This document shows positions 47,601 to 59,636 of a DNA stretch of 64,000 nucleotides, in pieces. Numbering within the stretch: position 1 is the stretch's first letter; every line of letters begins with the position of its first letter. The DNA is from Carallia brachiata (taxonomy: Eukaryota > Streptophyta > Magnoliopsida > Malpighiales > Rhizophoraceae), in contig JADCRB010000043.1 in NCBI GenBank assembly GCA_021464245.1, positions 338,168 through 402,167 of the forward strand, written 5' to 3'. The notes under the pieces were generated by a model. The model was not told the DNA's origin. It did not search any database and saw only the letters and a program-made list of their open reading frames with translations. The translations under genes were made by a program, and so were the position numbers.

Positions 47601-49997
47601 GGTTCATCCAGGCTCCTGTCCTCATCTGCTGACAACACACAATTAATTTAACGTTGTCAGCTATAATCAGTATGACACAGTTGTAGATTGACACAGAATA
47701 TTAATTATAACACAGTAAATATTGCAAGAGATTTATTAATGTACTTAAACAATGAGTATTAACTATTGTTTGAGGATACTGAGGTGCATAAATAGGTAAT
47801 TGTTGAATATTGCTCCTGATTACGTTATTGCTCGCCATGTTATGTGCAAATGGAAGGGCAAGAGCTGGGGCCATCCATTGAGGCCTATACCAATAACAAG
47901 CAAACTAAATGAGCGACTATATAATTGGACTCAGATAAAGAATTATTAATGGAAGGAATTATATATCTGCTTTTATATAGAGTACAATCTTATGCCAACA
48001 ATGCTAATAATTACGTGACAGGGAAGAGAAAATTAAAAATAAAAGGAAAATAGCTAAAGAAGAAAGCATGATTGAGGGAATGAAAGAGAAATCATACGAG
48101 ACAAAATCAATTTGGAAGGGACTTAGTGATTGAGCAATAGGGGCATTCATGTTCATCCAGTTGCCGTTGGGTTGTGAAGGAAATGTTGACTGAAACCCGC
48201 CATTTTGTTGTCTCAATCCCACCTAATTACCATCAAACTCAAAATCAGACATGTAATGTGGTAATTTACGAGGTGGTAATAAATCAAAACCATGCGACAT
48301 ATAGATGAGTATATTGAGCATACCGTTGTTGGAGGATAGGCTTCTGGTAAGGTTGGCGCTATAGAGCTAAAAAAGGGCCCCATAGTTTGCCCCACATTTG
48401 TGGAACTTCCGACCAGAGGGTCAAAGGCCGAGTATGGAGATAGCAGATTTTCCTGATTAGAGTTTCCATGAGCAAGAAAGGATTCTCTTCCCCTCAATAT
48501 TTCCGATTCCATATGCCCCTAAGATGGAAATGAATGTCAAATATGGAAAATTTAAAGCCAAAAAGGCAACGGTAGTTGAGAAACAAAGAAAGATTATAAT
48601 GCACCTAGAAATAACTAATATTTGGTTACCTCAGGATTAAGGGGTTGAAGATGAAGGTTATTAGAGATTTGAAGTGGAAAGATGTCAAAAGGTTTTGCAA
48701 GTATTTTAGGGGAAAATTAAAAAGAAAGCTAAGTTTGTGCGAAATTGATGTATTTATTTGATTTGGCATTTCCTATTGCCAGCAACACAGAAAATTGATA
48801 ATTTCCATGTGAAAAAAAAATATTAACTTAGAAAGACATTTTCCAACAAAAGCCAAACATATATTTTAGGCATGAGTTTTTTTTTTTTTTTTTGGTACAT
48901 AAGCATAAGTTAAATTAGGATATAAAGGAGTTAATTTTATATTTTATAGTGTATTTACTGATTGTGCTTGATTTATACCCTTATTGGCCGATATGGTTTT
49001 GGCCTCCCCATGACTGGGGTACCAAAAGAAGGTTGGGACATGGTTGTTGCATTAGCAACTGAAGGATCTGGTATGTTGGTGCTGATTATATCTTCATTTC
49101 CTAATATGCTTGAACTAGCGTTCAACAAATCTTTGTTTCCAGCCACCGGCGATTGGTTCTCCTGTTGTTGACCATAAACAAAGATAAAATGATTATCGTA
49201 TTGCAAAAAGAAAATGGACTCAGTAATCAAAGCCGTCATAATTAACGCTACACAAAATAGTAAACAAATCCAAGGACAAACTTTAACTATAATATTGTTG
49301 CTATTAATATTTCTTTGTTAGTGAAATTATATTTTAGAGTAGACACCAAAAAAAAAAAAATCATTTTGTGGAGAGATTGGAGTTAAGCAAACTATACTAC
49401 CATAATCGGAGGGATTTGTTGTGTTGTTGTTGATGGAGGATCAAAAGATGATGATCCTGTAGATTGTGCTAAATTTTGAAAATTCTCTTCCATAGAGTCC
49501 GAAAGATCAGTGTTTGTCGATGCTGCTCCATTTTCCTCCATTAGCGGCAGTGGATTGTTAGCACCTAGCACCTCTAAATCTCTAATCTCCTGTTAATAAA
49601 ATGTCAATATATAATCAGCGTAATTAGGGTTTGGATACTTCTGTCATCAAATTGAAATAATACACTCTTGTGGACTAAATATATAAATACTACAAATAGG
49701 TAACAACCAAGTTAATTATATTGTTATTTCCTAATTGAGAACTAAAAAGCACTTCAAGGTGAAATTTATAATTATTTATTTAATATAAGGAATATTGGAA
49801 AAATAAAGATTACCATTTTTGCAACTCAAATTATAGATATTCATACACATTGTCACACATACATTTGTGATATTCGTAGTTATTTCACTTGCAAAGGCTT
49901 CAATAGTATCACCAAAAAGCAGCTGCCTAATGAAATCATAATTGATATCAATGTCATCAAAAGCAAAATTTTCATTTCCGGCTGAATCAGTCTCCAT
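44653..49997 (-). CDS. Array copy 3: unknown Asn/Gln/Pro/Ser-rich protein, most complete copy (720 aa)
   Basis: Coding exons (minus): E1 50003-49863 (ATG 49997), E2 49589-49401, E3 49161-48979, E5 48518-48324, E6 48222-48098, E7 47884-47764, E8 47625-47537, E9 47407-47321, E10 47224-47108, E11 47023-46916, E12 46779-46681, E13 46518-46438, E14a 46216-46097, E14b 46001-45882, E15 45626-45515, E16 45286-45197, E17 45088-44994, E18 44749-44653. The coding sum is 2163 nt with no stop seen, 720 aa. The E3 acceptor AG has become AA, and the next AG six bases on keeps the frame. The acceptor of E4 (coding remnant about 48629-48678) is deleted, so E4 is skipped without a frame change. E8 has lost seven codons in frame. 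Protein layout: acidic FDDIDINYD near the N-terminus, Q/N/P/S-rich middle, PLHHRRRQQIQSMPSLLDL, a basic/serine segment, and the tail VYDPAFEKAGLSPDPHLRMF. A Copia element sits in its leader intron. Family not recognised. Confidence 0.7.
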
Positions 49998-50072
49998 CCA
50001 ATCCTAAACATAAAAGACAAGAGCACCAGTCAAATAATTCCTGTGAATAATAAGTTAGCCACATAACAAAAC

Positions 50073-50295
50073 TGTTAGCGTAATTGACCTCTTCTATCTT
50101 GTTATCCCACCGTGCATCATCAGATAGAGTCTATCCTTAATTTCCGGTTTGGTTGTTTTCCTTGGCCTTAGCCATATGACCTGCTAGTTTGTGTTGCAGG
50201 TCTACATTCATATATATATATATATATATATATATTGGTTGTACTCTTTATTTATGACATCGAAAATATACAATTAAATCTTTTCAAACTTGACA
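50073..50295 (+). repeat. 5' LTR of the Copia element
   Basis: Starts TGTTAGCG and ends CTTGACA. Contains a (TA)n run at 50211-50235 absent from the 3' LTR. The first about 130 bases match 54198-54328 closely. Confidence 0.8.
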
Positions 50296-50308
50296 TGGTA
50301 TCAGAGCC
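50296..50308 (+). other. Primer-binding site of the Copia element
   Basis: TGGTATCAGAGCC begins immediately after the LTR, matching the complement of the 3' region of plant initiator methionine tRNA, as in most plant Copia elements. Confidence 0.85.
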
Positions 50309-50519
50309 GTAAAGTTCATAAACAACGACTTTGACTACTTTAACTACTTCTTTCTCTTTCCCCCCTTCCTCCTTGTCACCCACTGCAGCACTTGTAACCA
50401 CCACTTTCAACACAATATCTACACCTGCTAGCCAAACCTTTGCCATAAAACTCAACACCAAAAATATCTTGCTTGGCGTACTCAATTTACGCCACTTCTC
50501 AACTATCATCGTTTCATAG

Positions 50520-51300
50520 GCTACATCAATGGAACCACCATAGCCCCTCTAGAAACTTTACCATCACCAAACAATCCTGACCAATCAATTCCAAATCCTG
50601 ATTATGAACAATGGTTTCAAAAAGATCAACTAGTTTTATCATGAATACTATCATCTCTCTCAAAAGAAGTATTTTCATACATTATTGGCCTTAAATCATC
50701 GTATAAGGCTTGGCAAGCTTTAGCTAATACCTTGGGTTCTGTATCTTAAAACTGATAACTTTAACAAAATATAAATTTACAAGAGTTGAAAAAGAATTAT
50801 ATATCAGTCTCTGAATATCTTCAGCAAGCTAAGGCTCTAGCTGATGAATTAGCGGTAGCAGGTCGTAAGATCACTGATGCGGAATTCAATGCTATTGTAT
50901 ACAAGAATATTGAAAGTGAGTATCATGCAATAATTGCAGCCTTTAATTTGAGAAAGGAGCTCGTGATGTTTTCGGAACTCCATGGGCAACTTGCAACTCA
51001 TGAAACTTTGTTATGAGGCATTCAGGAGAGTCCTTTGGCAAATGTCGCTTACAACTCCCCATGACCATCCCAACCAAAAAACAATTATTTCGGCTAAGGC
51101 CGCAATAGCAGGCCAGGAGGTATAGGTCATCAGTTTTCATAAAATCAGGCACATTCTCTTAACAAAATTATTCAAGAAATACAATAGGAGGTTCAAGCCA
51201 AAGGAACAGAATACCATGCCAAATTTGTGGTTATAGAAATCACACGGCTGATCGATGCCACAATTGCTATGTCGCTCAAACATAATCGTCTCAAGCAAAC
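50520..51300 (+). pseudogene. Copia gag remnant with zinc knuckle
   Basis: Frames give YEQWFQKDQLVLS followed by a stop, SYKAWQALANT, and a longer open piece 50786-51016 with YLQQAKALADELA, the Copia-type gag helix region. A knuckle CQICGYRNHTADRCH (spacing CX2CX4HX4C) lies near 51213-51257. Several stops break the frame. Confidence 0.75.
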
Positions 51301-51399
51301 ATGGCCTCATATTGGACATTACCTAACTCTCACCACCTGGTTCCACCAGCCCCACTTTCTCATCAAAATAAATTGCCTTAGTCTTCGTCCACAGTCAAT

Positions 51400-52030
51400 G
51401 TTTGTCAAGCTTGTCAATTAAGTAAAATGTCCAAAAATAATTTGCCATTAGTCGAGCACAATAGCAAGATTTCATTTTAATTGATTCACTCGGATGTGTG
51501 GGGACCAGCTCCGACTCTATCATCATTAGGATTTTGTTATTTTGTCTTGTTCATTGATGATTACACTAGGTTTACTTAGATTTATTTCCTCAAAAATAAA
51601 AGCGATGTTTTCACAGTTTCTTGTCAATTTCAGTCTTATGTAGAGTGTCAGTTCACTAAAATTAAAGCATTCCAATCCGTCCTCAATGGTGAATATCACA
51701 AATTACACAATTTTTTCAAGCAAATTGGTATTGTCCATTGTATTGCCTGTCCATACACACATGAACAAAATAGAGTAGCAAAACGTAAAATCCGACATAT
51801 CGTAGATATTGGACTGACGTTTTTAGCTCATGCACACGTGCCCATAAAATATTGGCACTATGCCTTTCAAACAAGTGTCACTCTAATTAATTATCTCTCA
51901 TCCGTGTCCATTCAAAATAATTCTCCCTATCAATCACTTTTTTATACAAATCCTCCATTTCAATCACATAAAATATTTGGATGCACTATTTTTCCTCTTC
52001 TTTGTCCTTATCACATGTTTTTGTAGCAAA
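51400..52030 (+). pseudogene. Copia integrase remnant, catalytic residues damaged
   Basis: Recognisable pieces are CQLSK, IHSDVWGPAP, FIDDYTRF followed by a stop, and HEQNRVAKRK. The usual second catalytic Asp context (DNGGE) reads LNGE, and the third catalytic Glu position reads Lys, so the enzyme would be dead even without the stops. Confidence 0.75.
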
Positions 52031-52484
52031 GCTTGTTTTATCTTGGTCAGTCCCTTGATCATAGTGGGTATTATTGTCTAAATGAAGACATGGGTAACGT
52101 TTATGTTGCCAAACGTGTCAAATTCGATGAGTCCACCTTTCCTTATTATAATATACCTTCCATGTTAGTCACTACAGAGACACCCCCTCTTCAATCACGG
52201 CTTCAAATGACCAGCACAGTCCCTTATCACTTGGCTTCTTTGCAAGGTAAGTTGCCACCATCTGATTTTTCTCCATCCTTATCTAGTTCAGCAACATTAT
52301 CATGTTCTCCTACTTTATCTCATACTCAACCAACTCCCTTACCCACATCTAACACCCGATCCCTCCTATCTCACTTCCTCATGACACACCTGATCTTATC
52401 ATTTCAACCACCTTATCAAGTAAATCATCCTCACCCTCTTCAACCAAAAAAGTCTCTTTATCCTACTCCCCTTCAAACTCTTCT

Positions 52485-53420
52485 TTGGGTCTTAATCTAG
52501 TTGTTGATTTAACCAACTTCCCATCACAAAATCAAACACCACTTTTGTCTTCACCTACCCCAATAATAAAACGAATCCACCCCATAACTCTCAGGCCCAA
52601 AACTATCAACAATAAACAAACTTATCTTGTTACCTACCAACCCACACACCCAAACTTCTTAGAGACCAAACCCATGACCTATACCCAAGCAAAGAAATAT
52701 GCAGAATGGAAAGCTGCTATGGATGATGAGAAAAAGGCACTCTTGACCAACCAAACTTGGATTTTGGTTCCACATCCTTTGCACAGAAATATCATAGGTG
52801 CAAAATGTATTTATCGTATAAAGCGGGGTAGTAATGGTAAGATCACGAGATATAAAGTCAGACTTGTCACTAAAGGATACAATCAACAATCTGGCATTGA
52901 CTATCATGAGACATTCAACCCTATAATTAAGGCCACTACCGTTCGTTTAGTCCTCTCTATAGCTACAACTCACAATTGGCCTCTCAAGCAGTTAGATGTG
53001 TCTAATGCCTTCCTACACGGTCACTTAAAAGATTAAATCTACATGGAACAACCACCTAGCTATGTTGACACTAATTATCCAGATTTTGTCTGTCGACTAC
53101 GCCGCTCTATCTATGGACTCAATCAGGCTCCTCATGCCAAGTTTCATTACTTGAGCACTTTTCATGTGAACTTTGGGTTTATTCCCTCAAAAGCCGACAC
53201 CTTATTATTTGTTTACACTCATAGGACTCATAAAGTGTTTTTATAATGTTATGTAGATGATTTGGTGCTTACTGGAACTTCAGCTTCCCTTCTTCAACGT
53301 GTTATTCAAGCTTTGCAACAAGAATTTCCTGTTCGTGACTTATGAGACTTGCATTACTTTCTTAGTCTTGAAGTCTCCCACTAGTCCAATGGCTTGATCC
53401 TCTCTCAACAACGATATATA
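52485..53420 (+). pseudogene. Copia reverse transcriptase remnant
   Basis: An open piece 52485-53036 carries AKKYAEWKAAMDDE and QLDVSNAFLHGHL. A stop at about 53035 follows, then RSIYGLNQAP, another stop at about 53244, and YVDDLVLTG containing the catalytic YVDD. Further stops occur near 53343 and 53383. The order is that of Copia RT. Confidence 0.8.
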
Positions 53421-53499
53421 GCTGATCTTTTACAGAGGATAGGAATGCAATTAGCCAAACCATGCTCTACTCCCATATCTGTGTCTCCTTTGCTCATCA

Positions 53500-54178
53500 A
53501 GCACATCAGTTTCTCATTTGAGCATCCGAATCATTATTTTCAAATTGTGGAAGCTCTGCAGTACACCACTTTGACTAGGCCAGATATTGCCTATACTGTC
53601 AATAGACTTTGTCAATTTATGCATGATCCACAGCAAGATCATTGGGTGGCAGTAAAAAGATTACTTCAATATCTTAAAGGGACGATGTACTATGGCCTAT
53701 TCTTTTCCATTTTCGACTTCATTATTTCACAGATAGTGATTGGGCCAAGTGTCCCAATGATCGGCGTTCAACCAACAGGTATAAAATTTACTTTAGCTCT
53801 TCTTTGATATTGTGGATGTCAAGGAAACAACCTACACTGCCTCGTTCTTCTACTGAAGTGAGTACAAAGCAATTGCTAATGCTACTTTAAAACTTTTGGC
53901 TTAATTCCTTGTTGCAAGAGCTTGGGTATCCATGCAAAAGTCCACCCAGGCTATGGTGTGATAATGTGGGCACTGTGTATCTTACAGCCAATCCTATTTT
54001 TCATGCTAGAACCAAACACATTGAAGTGGATTATCATTATGTGTATGAACTAGTTGCTGCAGGAAAATTGCTTGCTTGGTTCATCTCTACTTCAAACCAG
54101 ATAACAAATATTTTCACCAAGTCGTTGGCCACTTCAAGATTCCAATTTCTCCAGGACAAGTTGGACCTCCTATGGTAA
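53500..54178 (+). pseudogene. Copia RNase H remnant
   Basis: TRPDIAYTVNRLCQFMHDPQ and KRLLQYLKGT, then a frameshift around 53720. In the last piece (53909-54178) KHIEVDYHYVYELVA and NIFTKSLATSRF end at a stop just before the 3' LTR, the normal C-terminus of Copia polyproteins. Confidence 0.8.
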
Positions 54179-54197
54179 CCATTGGCTTGCGAGGTGC

Positions 54198-54382
54198 CGT
54201 TAGCGTAACTGACCTCTTCTATCTGGTTATCCCACCGTGCATCATTAGATAGAGTCTATCATTAATTCCCAGTTTGGTTGTTTTCCTTGGCCTTAACCAC
54301 ATGACCTGCAAGTTTGTGTTGCGGGTTAACATAATAACAAGCAAGCATAATTAGACATAATTATATCTCTTCATATTTGACA
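54198..54382 (+). repeat. 3' LTR of the Copia element (first base mutated, atypical middle)
   Basis: Starts CGTTAGCG where TGTTAGCG is expected and ends ATTTGACA. The first about 130 bases and last about 27 match the 5' LTR; the middle (54329-54355) instead resembles host sequence. Confidence 0.65.
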
Positions 54383-54522
54383 AAAACATAATAAGCAAGC
54401 ATTTCTTCAAACGATATTAGATGAAAATTTGATATGTTTTCAAGTTGAGGAGCTTAGGTTACAGAAAGATATGACAAATAAGCAGGTTGGCTTTTGGTAC
54501 TTATAGGCAGGTTTTATTTATG

Positions 54523-54683
54523 GGAAATACTAGGTAATAATATTTAAATAGTAATAAAATAATAACAAAGTAATATGATTCGTTAAATTATGATTTTTTT
54601 TTTAAGAAAAGCTTTTAAATGTTATTAAATAAACTATGTAATTACTTTATTGCTACTTAAAATTAAGTGGTATACTGAAGCTC
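54523..54683. mobile_element. MITE in leader intron of copy 3
   Basis: A 10-bp direct repeat TTTATTTATG (54513-54522 and 54684-54693) flanks 161 bp whose ends, GAAATACTAGGTAATAATAT and the complement of TACTTAAAATTAAGTGGTAT, are imperfect inverted repeats. Copies 1 and 2 read TTTTATTTATATCACATAG here with no insert. Confidence 0.6.
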
Positions 54684-56646
54684 TTTATTTATGCGACCTA
54701 GGCTCTAAAATCTCAAGTAATTTATGAGCCCTTTATCTTTTTTTGATATGTATGTCTTCATAATTATTTTTTTATTATTCTGAGAAAATTGCAAAGACTA
54801 AACGTAAATGTAGTATTTGCAAACGGAAAAAGCATGAGAATATAGAGAGTTGCCATAGAGCAGCCACAGATAGTAAAAAAAAAAATTTAACAAGAAATTT
54901 TTTTTTATTTTGTTTAAATAAAAATTTGGAGTAATACTATATATGTTTATTATAACACTTACTACGTTTAAGATTTAATTTTTCAAAAAAAAAAATAAAT
55001 TTTTAGTTATTTTTTAGAGGTTAAATTCATTTGTATGACTATTCTATGACTATTTTCTATATCATCTTAATTGGATTCATTTGTAAAACATATGCTCTCA
55101 GCTACTTAGTAAACAAGTTTTATGGATTGGTGTATAGAATTACTATAAAATCTCCCCACAAACACTTTTTTTAGTTGCAATTTCGTTAAAAAGATTATTA
55201 TTTAAAAGAAGAAATCAATCATTTTTTTTTCTTTTGACAGGGGATTTACTATCTATAGTTACTTTTTTCCTTCTCTTTTTAATTACCAATCAAAATTCAA
55301 CACATTAGCACTGCTAAATAGAAAATTTGTAATATATTTGACTTTTAACTTTTTGATAACTAATTAATATATGTCACGTATGAGTAACTGTAAAAGAAAA
55401 AATAAAAGCAATTATCTCTAGCAAAATTCTTCCTAACAACATTGGTCGATTCATAGATGATAGCACCAAATAAAAAGAAAAGTAAAAAGAGAGAAAAAAA
55501 TAAAGGCAAGAAGAATTCTTTATTCTTCTTAAGTTCGCTTCTATATTACTATTATTTTTGAACTTTTTGGCCATCATTTTGAGCTCTCAGTAGCTACTTT
55601 ATGATGGTAGACCCCTTAGGATTTAAACATAAAATTGACTTCTTCTATGTGAGGAAGTCAATTGACTATGCTAAGTTCAAGTGCTGAATTTCTAACATGG
55701 ACAAGGCTTTCCAAGTACAGATAACCATTTATTAAACATGAAAACTGATGAGTGATCATGTAATGATTTTTAAACTTATATGTGTTTGGACAAGAGCTTG
55801 GGAAATGCTAGTTTCACCACAAAAAAAAACTTGAGAAATGTAACAACGGACTGAACAAACTCACTAGATTTGCTCCAACATAAAACGCGAAAAGAATTCA
55901 TTTTTTTAGTTAATTAGCTTAGACTGATATTTAAATTTGAAATCTTTAGTTTTAGAAACAACTCCAATATAAAAAAGAAATACCCTTTTTATTTTTTCTT
56001 TTCCTTCTAACTTAACTAATTTCCGGGCTCTCTTAGCTCCTTAATAAAATTTGACTCAAAAAAGCAAAAAAGTTCTTTGGTAGGGTTGTAATGTAAGGAC
56101 AGTGTCATATCGAGTCAACTAAGTATCAAGTATGACATGAGTATGTAGATTTGATATACACACAATGTATATAAGCAACTTCAAAAGAATTTCAGCTTAG
56201 CAAGAATTCATTTTTTTGACAAAAGCCAAAATCAAGTAGAAAAGTTGTTTATGAGAAGTTGAAGGCTGAGGAAAAACATAGATTCATATTCAGGAAATGA
56301 TATCCGACAATTTCATTAACAAATCTCCACCAAATCCTAGCATAAACATGTGGGCTAAAAATTAGAAAAAGAATAATTTAGGCAAAAAAAGGACAGAACA
56401 AAAATAATGTAGACTGAAAAAACAAACAATTAAACCTTTTTAAAGGCTATTTTCACCTTTGGTCTTGATGCAGTAGAGGTTAGTATTGATTGGTAGGAAC
56501 AAGAAGATGCTACCCAGTTGCTGGAGACAGAAGATGATTTTTGGAAAAAGATAAAAGAGAATATGGCAGTGCTGTTATCGATGAGAGGAGTGTTAAGATG
56601 GAAATTGGGTGTAAGCAATGTTGTAATTCTTACTGGAAGGAACATT

Positions 56647-56654
56647 ATTTATAG
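56647..56654 (-). promoter_or_regulatory. TATA box of array copy 3
   Basis: The minus strand reads CCACTATAAATAATG. The leader exon ends at 56458 with CCAAAG|GTGAAA. The open frame starting at 56645 begins two bases after the box and hence upstream of any likely transcription start. Confidence 0.55.
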
Positions 56655-56840
56655 TGGAAATTATACATAAACCGAGTTGGGGAACGTGGAGGTGACGTTG
56701 TTATCTTGTGTATATATATTGTTCATAAGTCTGTTACACATAAGTCTTAGTTGTAAGTTTCATTTTTTCAATTTTTTATTTTGTGACTTATGATATACAA
56801 TACTTCTAATGTCATAATGCAATAGAGGTATGCAAAATAC

Positions 56841-56843
<3 letters not shown>

Positions 56844-56888
<45 letters not shown>
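56844..56888. repeat. (TA)n microsatellite near the promoter of copy 3
   Basis: About 22 TA units roughly 190-235 bases upstream of the copy 3 TATA box, absent from copies 1 and 2. Confidence 0.9.
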
Positions 56889-56889
<1 letters not shown>

Positions 56890-59446
56890 CTATGTTTCTC
56901 TTCACATCTACCATTTTTCTCATCTATGTAACAGTGGTTTATTTATAACGCATATGTAATATGTGTCACCAAATGAAAGGCGTTATGACTGTAAGAATTT
57001 TGATATTGCCATCTTTTTTAGTTTTCTTGAAAGATAAATTTAAAAGCATGCATATGCTTAAAAAAGTAAGGAAAAGAAAAGGAACTCACCTAAATGTGAG
57101 TTTATTGATGCCAAGTTATGCAAACATCATTGAACAAATTACTTGTAATGGTGCAGTAAAAATAATTTTTCACGTTAATCATACCTGAGAAAAGAAAGAT
57201 TGTGTCGAAACATAATAGAAATACAAAAAATGGCGGTTCCACTAAATTTTATTCGTTTCGTGATATCAAATTGTTCTTAGTGATCGTAAAATTTTAGCCA
57301 CTTGTGCGAGTAAAAACTTGTGGCGATATTCTTAATTGATTGTTCAAAATTTCCTTCCAATATTTTCTACGTATAAAAAGTATTCTTACCGTTTTGAGCG
57401 CAAGGTGATAAAAGAATTATATTGTGGACTAAAAACTTTTATATTATTAAAAATCTTCTTATAAAAACAATGTTTAGCCAAAAAAAAAAAAAAGAAATAA
57501 AATTTAAACTGGTGACATTTTATTGCAAATTAATTAAGGTCTTCATATGGGGGACTTGTTTTTGGGTACTTTTTTATGGAGGACTTTGTTTCTACCTAAT
57601 TGTGGGCGGCGGAAGCGGCAGCAACTGAAATCATTGTACATTTTAACTTCACTAACATAAAGGCAATGTTTTTTCCCTCTCTGCAAATTAATATGATACT
57701 TTTCGACTAATTCTAAGCAAAAACCATCCGTAACAACTTTCTTTTACTCATCTATTTGAAGTTTTCCTCTTTTTCAAAATAGAAATCCTAGAGAACAAAA
57801 TTTTGTTGGACACATATATACCTATATACCTGTGTGTTGATTTATTGAATTATTGACTTAAAAAAAAAGTCATTAGATATCACTAAATAATCTATATATA
57901 CACTTCTAATCTGTTAAGAATGAGTTACGAGGTGAAAATAAGTGAAGAGAGAGGACTTACAATGCAATGAAATAAAAAAAGGGACTTGGAATGCCAAATG
58001 ATCGAAACGGATGTGCCACTCGTGGGTTGCATTGCATGATACCTAACGAGAACAAAGTCAAAGATGTCAATGGTACTTAATCTACTTGTCAACGTCTGAG
58101 GTACTTTAAAGTGATTAACACAAAAAAAAAAAAAAAAAGAAAACGAAAATAAAACAAAGGAGGAGGGTAAATTGGACCAAAAAAGGCGAGAGATTTTGGT
58201 TCGCAGTTACATGGAGAATCCGGGGTCTCTTGTGATTGGCTGGGTGTTTGAGACCAAAGCTTCTTTTTCTCTGCTGGCTTGTCAGAGAATACATTGATGT
58301 CGTCTTGTCGGTTCTTCTTTTTCCGTTTCACTTTTTATTGTTTCCAAAGGAAGCCCTTCCAAAATTAATGGAACAAATCCAACATTTACTCCTAACACTT
58401 ATTTTATAAAACACGAGAAATATCCTTTGCTTATAAATACACATTTTTGGTGTGTGGTGGGATGATTGATTAACGTTCAGTATTTAATTATTGGGATTTT
58501 GTACTCATTATGTTAATGACTTTTTTTTACTTATTATTTTTGGGAAAATGTTGCCGAAACATGAGATTTGGGCACGACTGCAAACACGGACTTATAAGTG
58601 ATCATAATTGTTAATTATTTACAATTTTTACGTTTATTTGTGCAAAATAATCAACACTTATTTTAACATTCAAGTTATATCTATTTTTTATGCCATCTCA
58701 ATTGAAAATTCTTACTTTTGCATCGTATTTTCTTTCCTTTTTTTTTTTTTGAGATCAATATTTGCACCGTATTTTCAATGGAAGTAACGTTTGATAGTAA
58801 ATTTATCCCTAATTAGGCGCAATTTTTATTAGTCTTGGTTCTTCGTTTTGCCCCTTTTACTTTCCACCGGCAAACCTTCACATGCTTTCTTTTTTTTTTT
58901 TCAGGAAAAAAAAAGAAAAATAAGGGTATTATTTTATGGTCTAACAAAAAAAAATAGTGTAATTCTGAGTTCAAAAGTGCATAAAGTGACTAGATGATAT
59001 TATTTACGTTAAACAGTGAACTGTAAATTTAACTTAACTAATAAACTCTAATATGATTTGATTATTATAAGATTTTTCACCTAAAACAAAATTTTTTTAA
59101 ACTAATCGAAATTCGCAAGCGAAGGTTACCTTTATAAGTTTAATAACTCCTTCTGTTGACTTGTCGTTTAATTTGATAGGCTGCATGGATGACAACGAGG
59201 CAATGGTATCCAAAGTCTTACTTTTTCGCAGATTCATAAATAGGGATGATAAAGGCCATGACGGCAGCAGCATATGAATGTAGGTGGAGATATGGATATA
59301 GTTAGCAGCAACGTGAATACCTTAGCGGAAAACCAGAAGAAAAAAGAAGTCATGATAAAGACACTACGACTCTCCATTGTAATAAAACGACCGAATTAAT
59401 TAGAGTCAAGGAGGGGGATGCCGAAGGCAGGGCTAGTGACTCGTTC

Positions 59447-59636
59447 TACAAAACAGCACTATTCCAATACTCTGTATTAGTATAAAAAAAAAAACAATTT
59501 TTTTGCAAAAAGAAAAATCTTAAGATAATTTTGGATAATTTTGAGTATATATTTATTAATACTAACTACATTTTGGAGTTGCTTTTTTGAAAAAAAAAAA
59601 AAAAAGTAAATAGTTTTGAAATAATGCTGTTTTGTA
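59447..59636. mobile_element. MITE with TACAAAACAGCA terminal inverted repeats
   Basis: TACAAAACAGCACTATTCC at the left pairs with GAAATAATGCTGTTTTGTA at the right. The sister spacers (near 31480 and 43060) continue without it. Confidence 0.65.

Larger units (their letters stand above)
50073..54382 (+). mobile_element. Degenerate Ty1/Copia retrotransposon in the leader intron of copy 3
   Basis: The 5' LTR 50073-50295 (TGTTAGCG..TTGACA) is directly followed by TGGTATCAGAGCC, the initiator-tRNA primer site typical of plant Copia. The 3' LTR is 54198-54382. A 5-bp direct repeat AAAAC flanks the element (50068-50072 and 54383-54387), and the join restores the sequence seen in copies 1 and 2. Between the LTRs lie gag, zinc knuckle, integrase, reverse transcriptase and RNase H pieces in Copia order (integrase before RT). 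All carry stops or frameshifts, and the protease region is not visible. It lies opposite to the host gene. Confidence 0.85.
50004..56457 (-). other. 5' leader intron of array copy 3, enlarged by insertions
   Basis: Donor ACCAAAG|GTGAAAAT (exon end 56458), acceptor TTTAG|GATTGGATGG before 50003. It is about 6.45 kb versus about 1.55 kb in copies 1 and 2. The excess is the Copia element, a MITE at 54523-54683 and about 260 bp of inserted AT-rich DNA around 54820-55080. Confidence 0.55.

Noticed and set aside
50252..50509. Minus-strand open frame at the Copia 5' end
   Set aside because: It overlaps the LTR, primer site and gag leader on the opposite strand and has no independent support.
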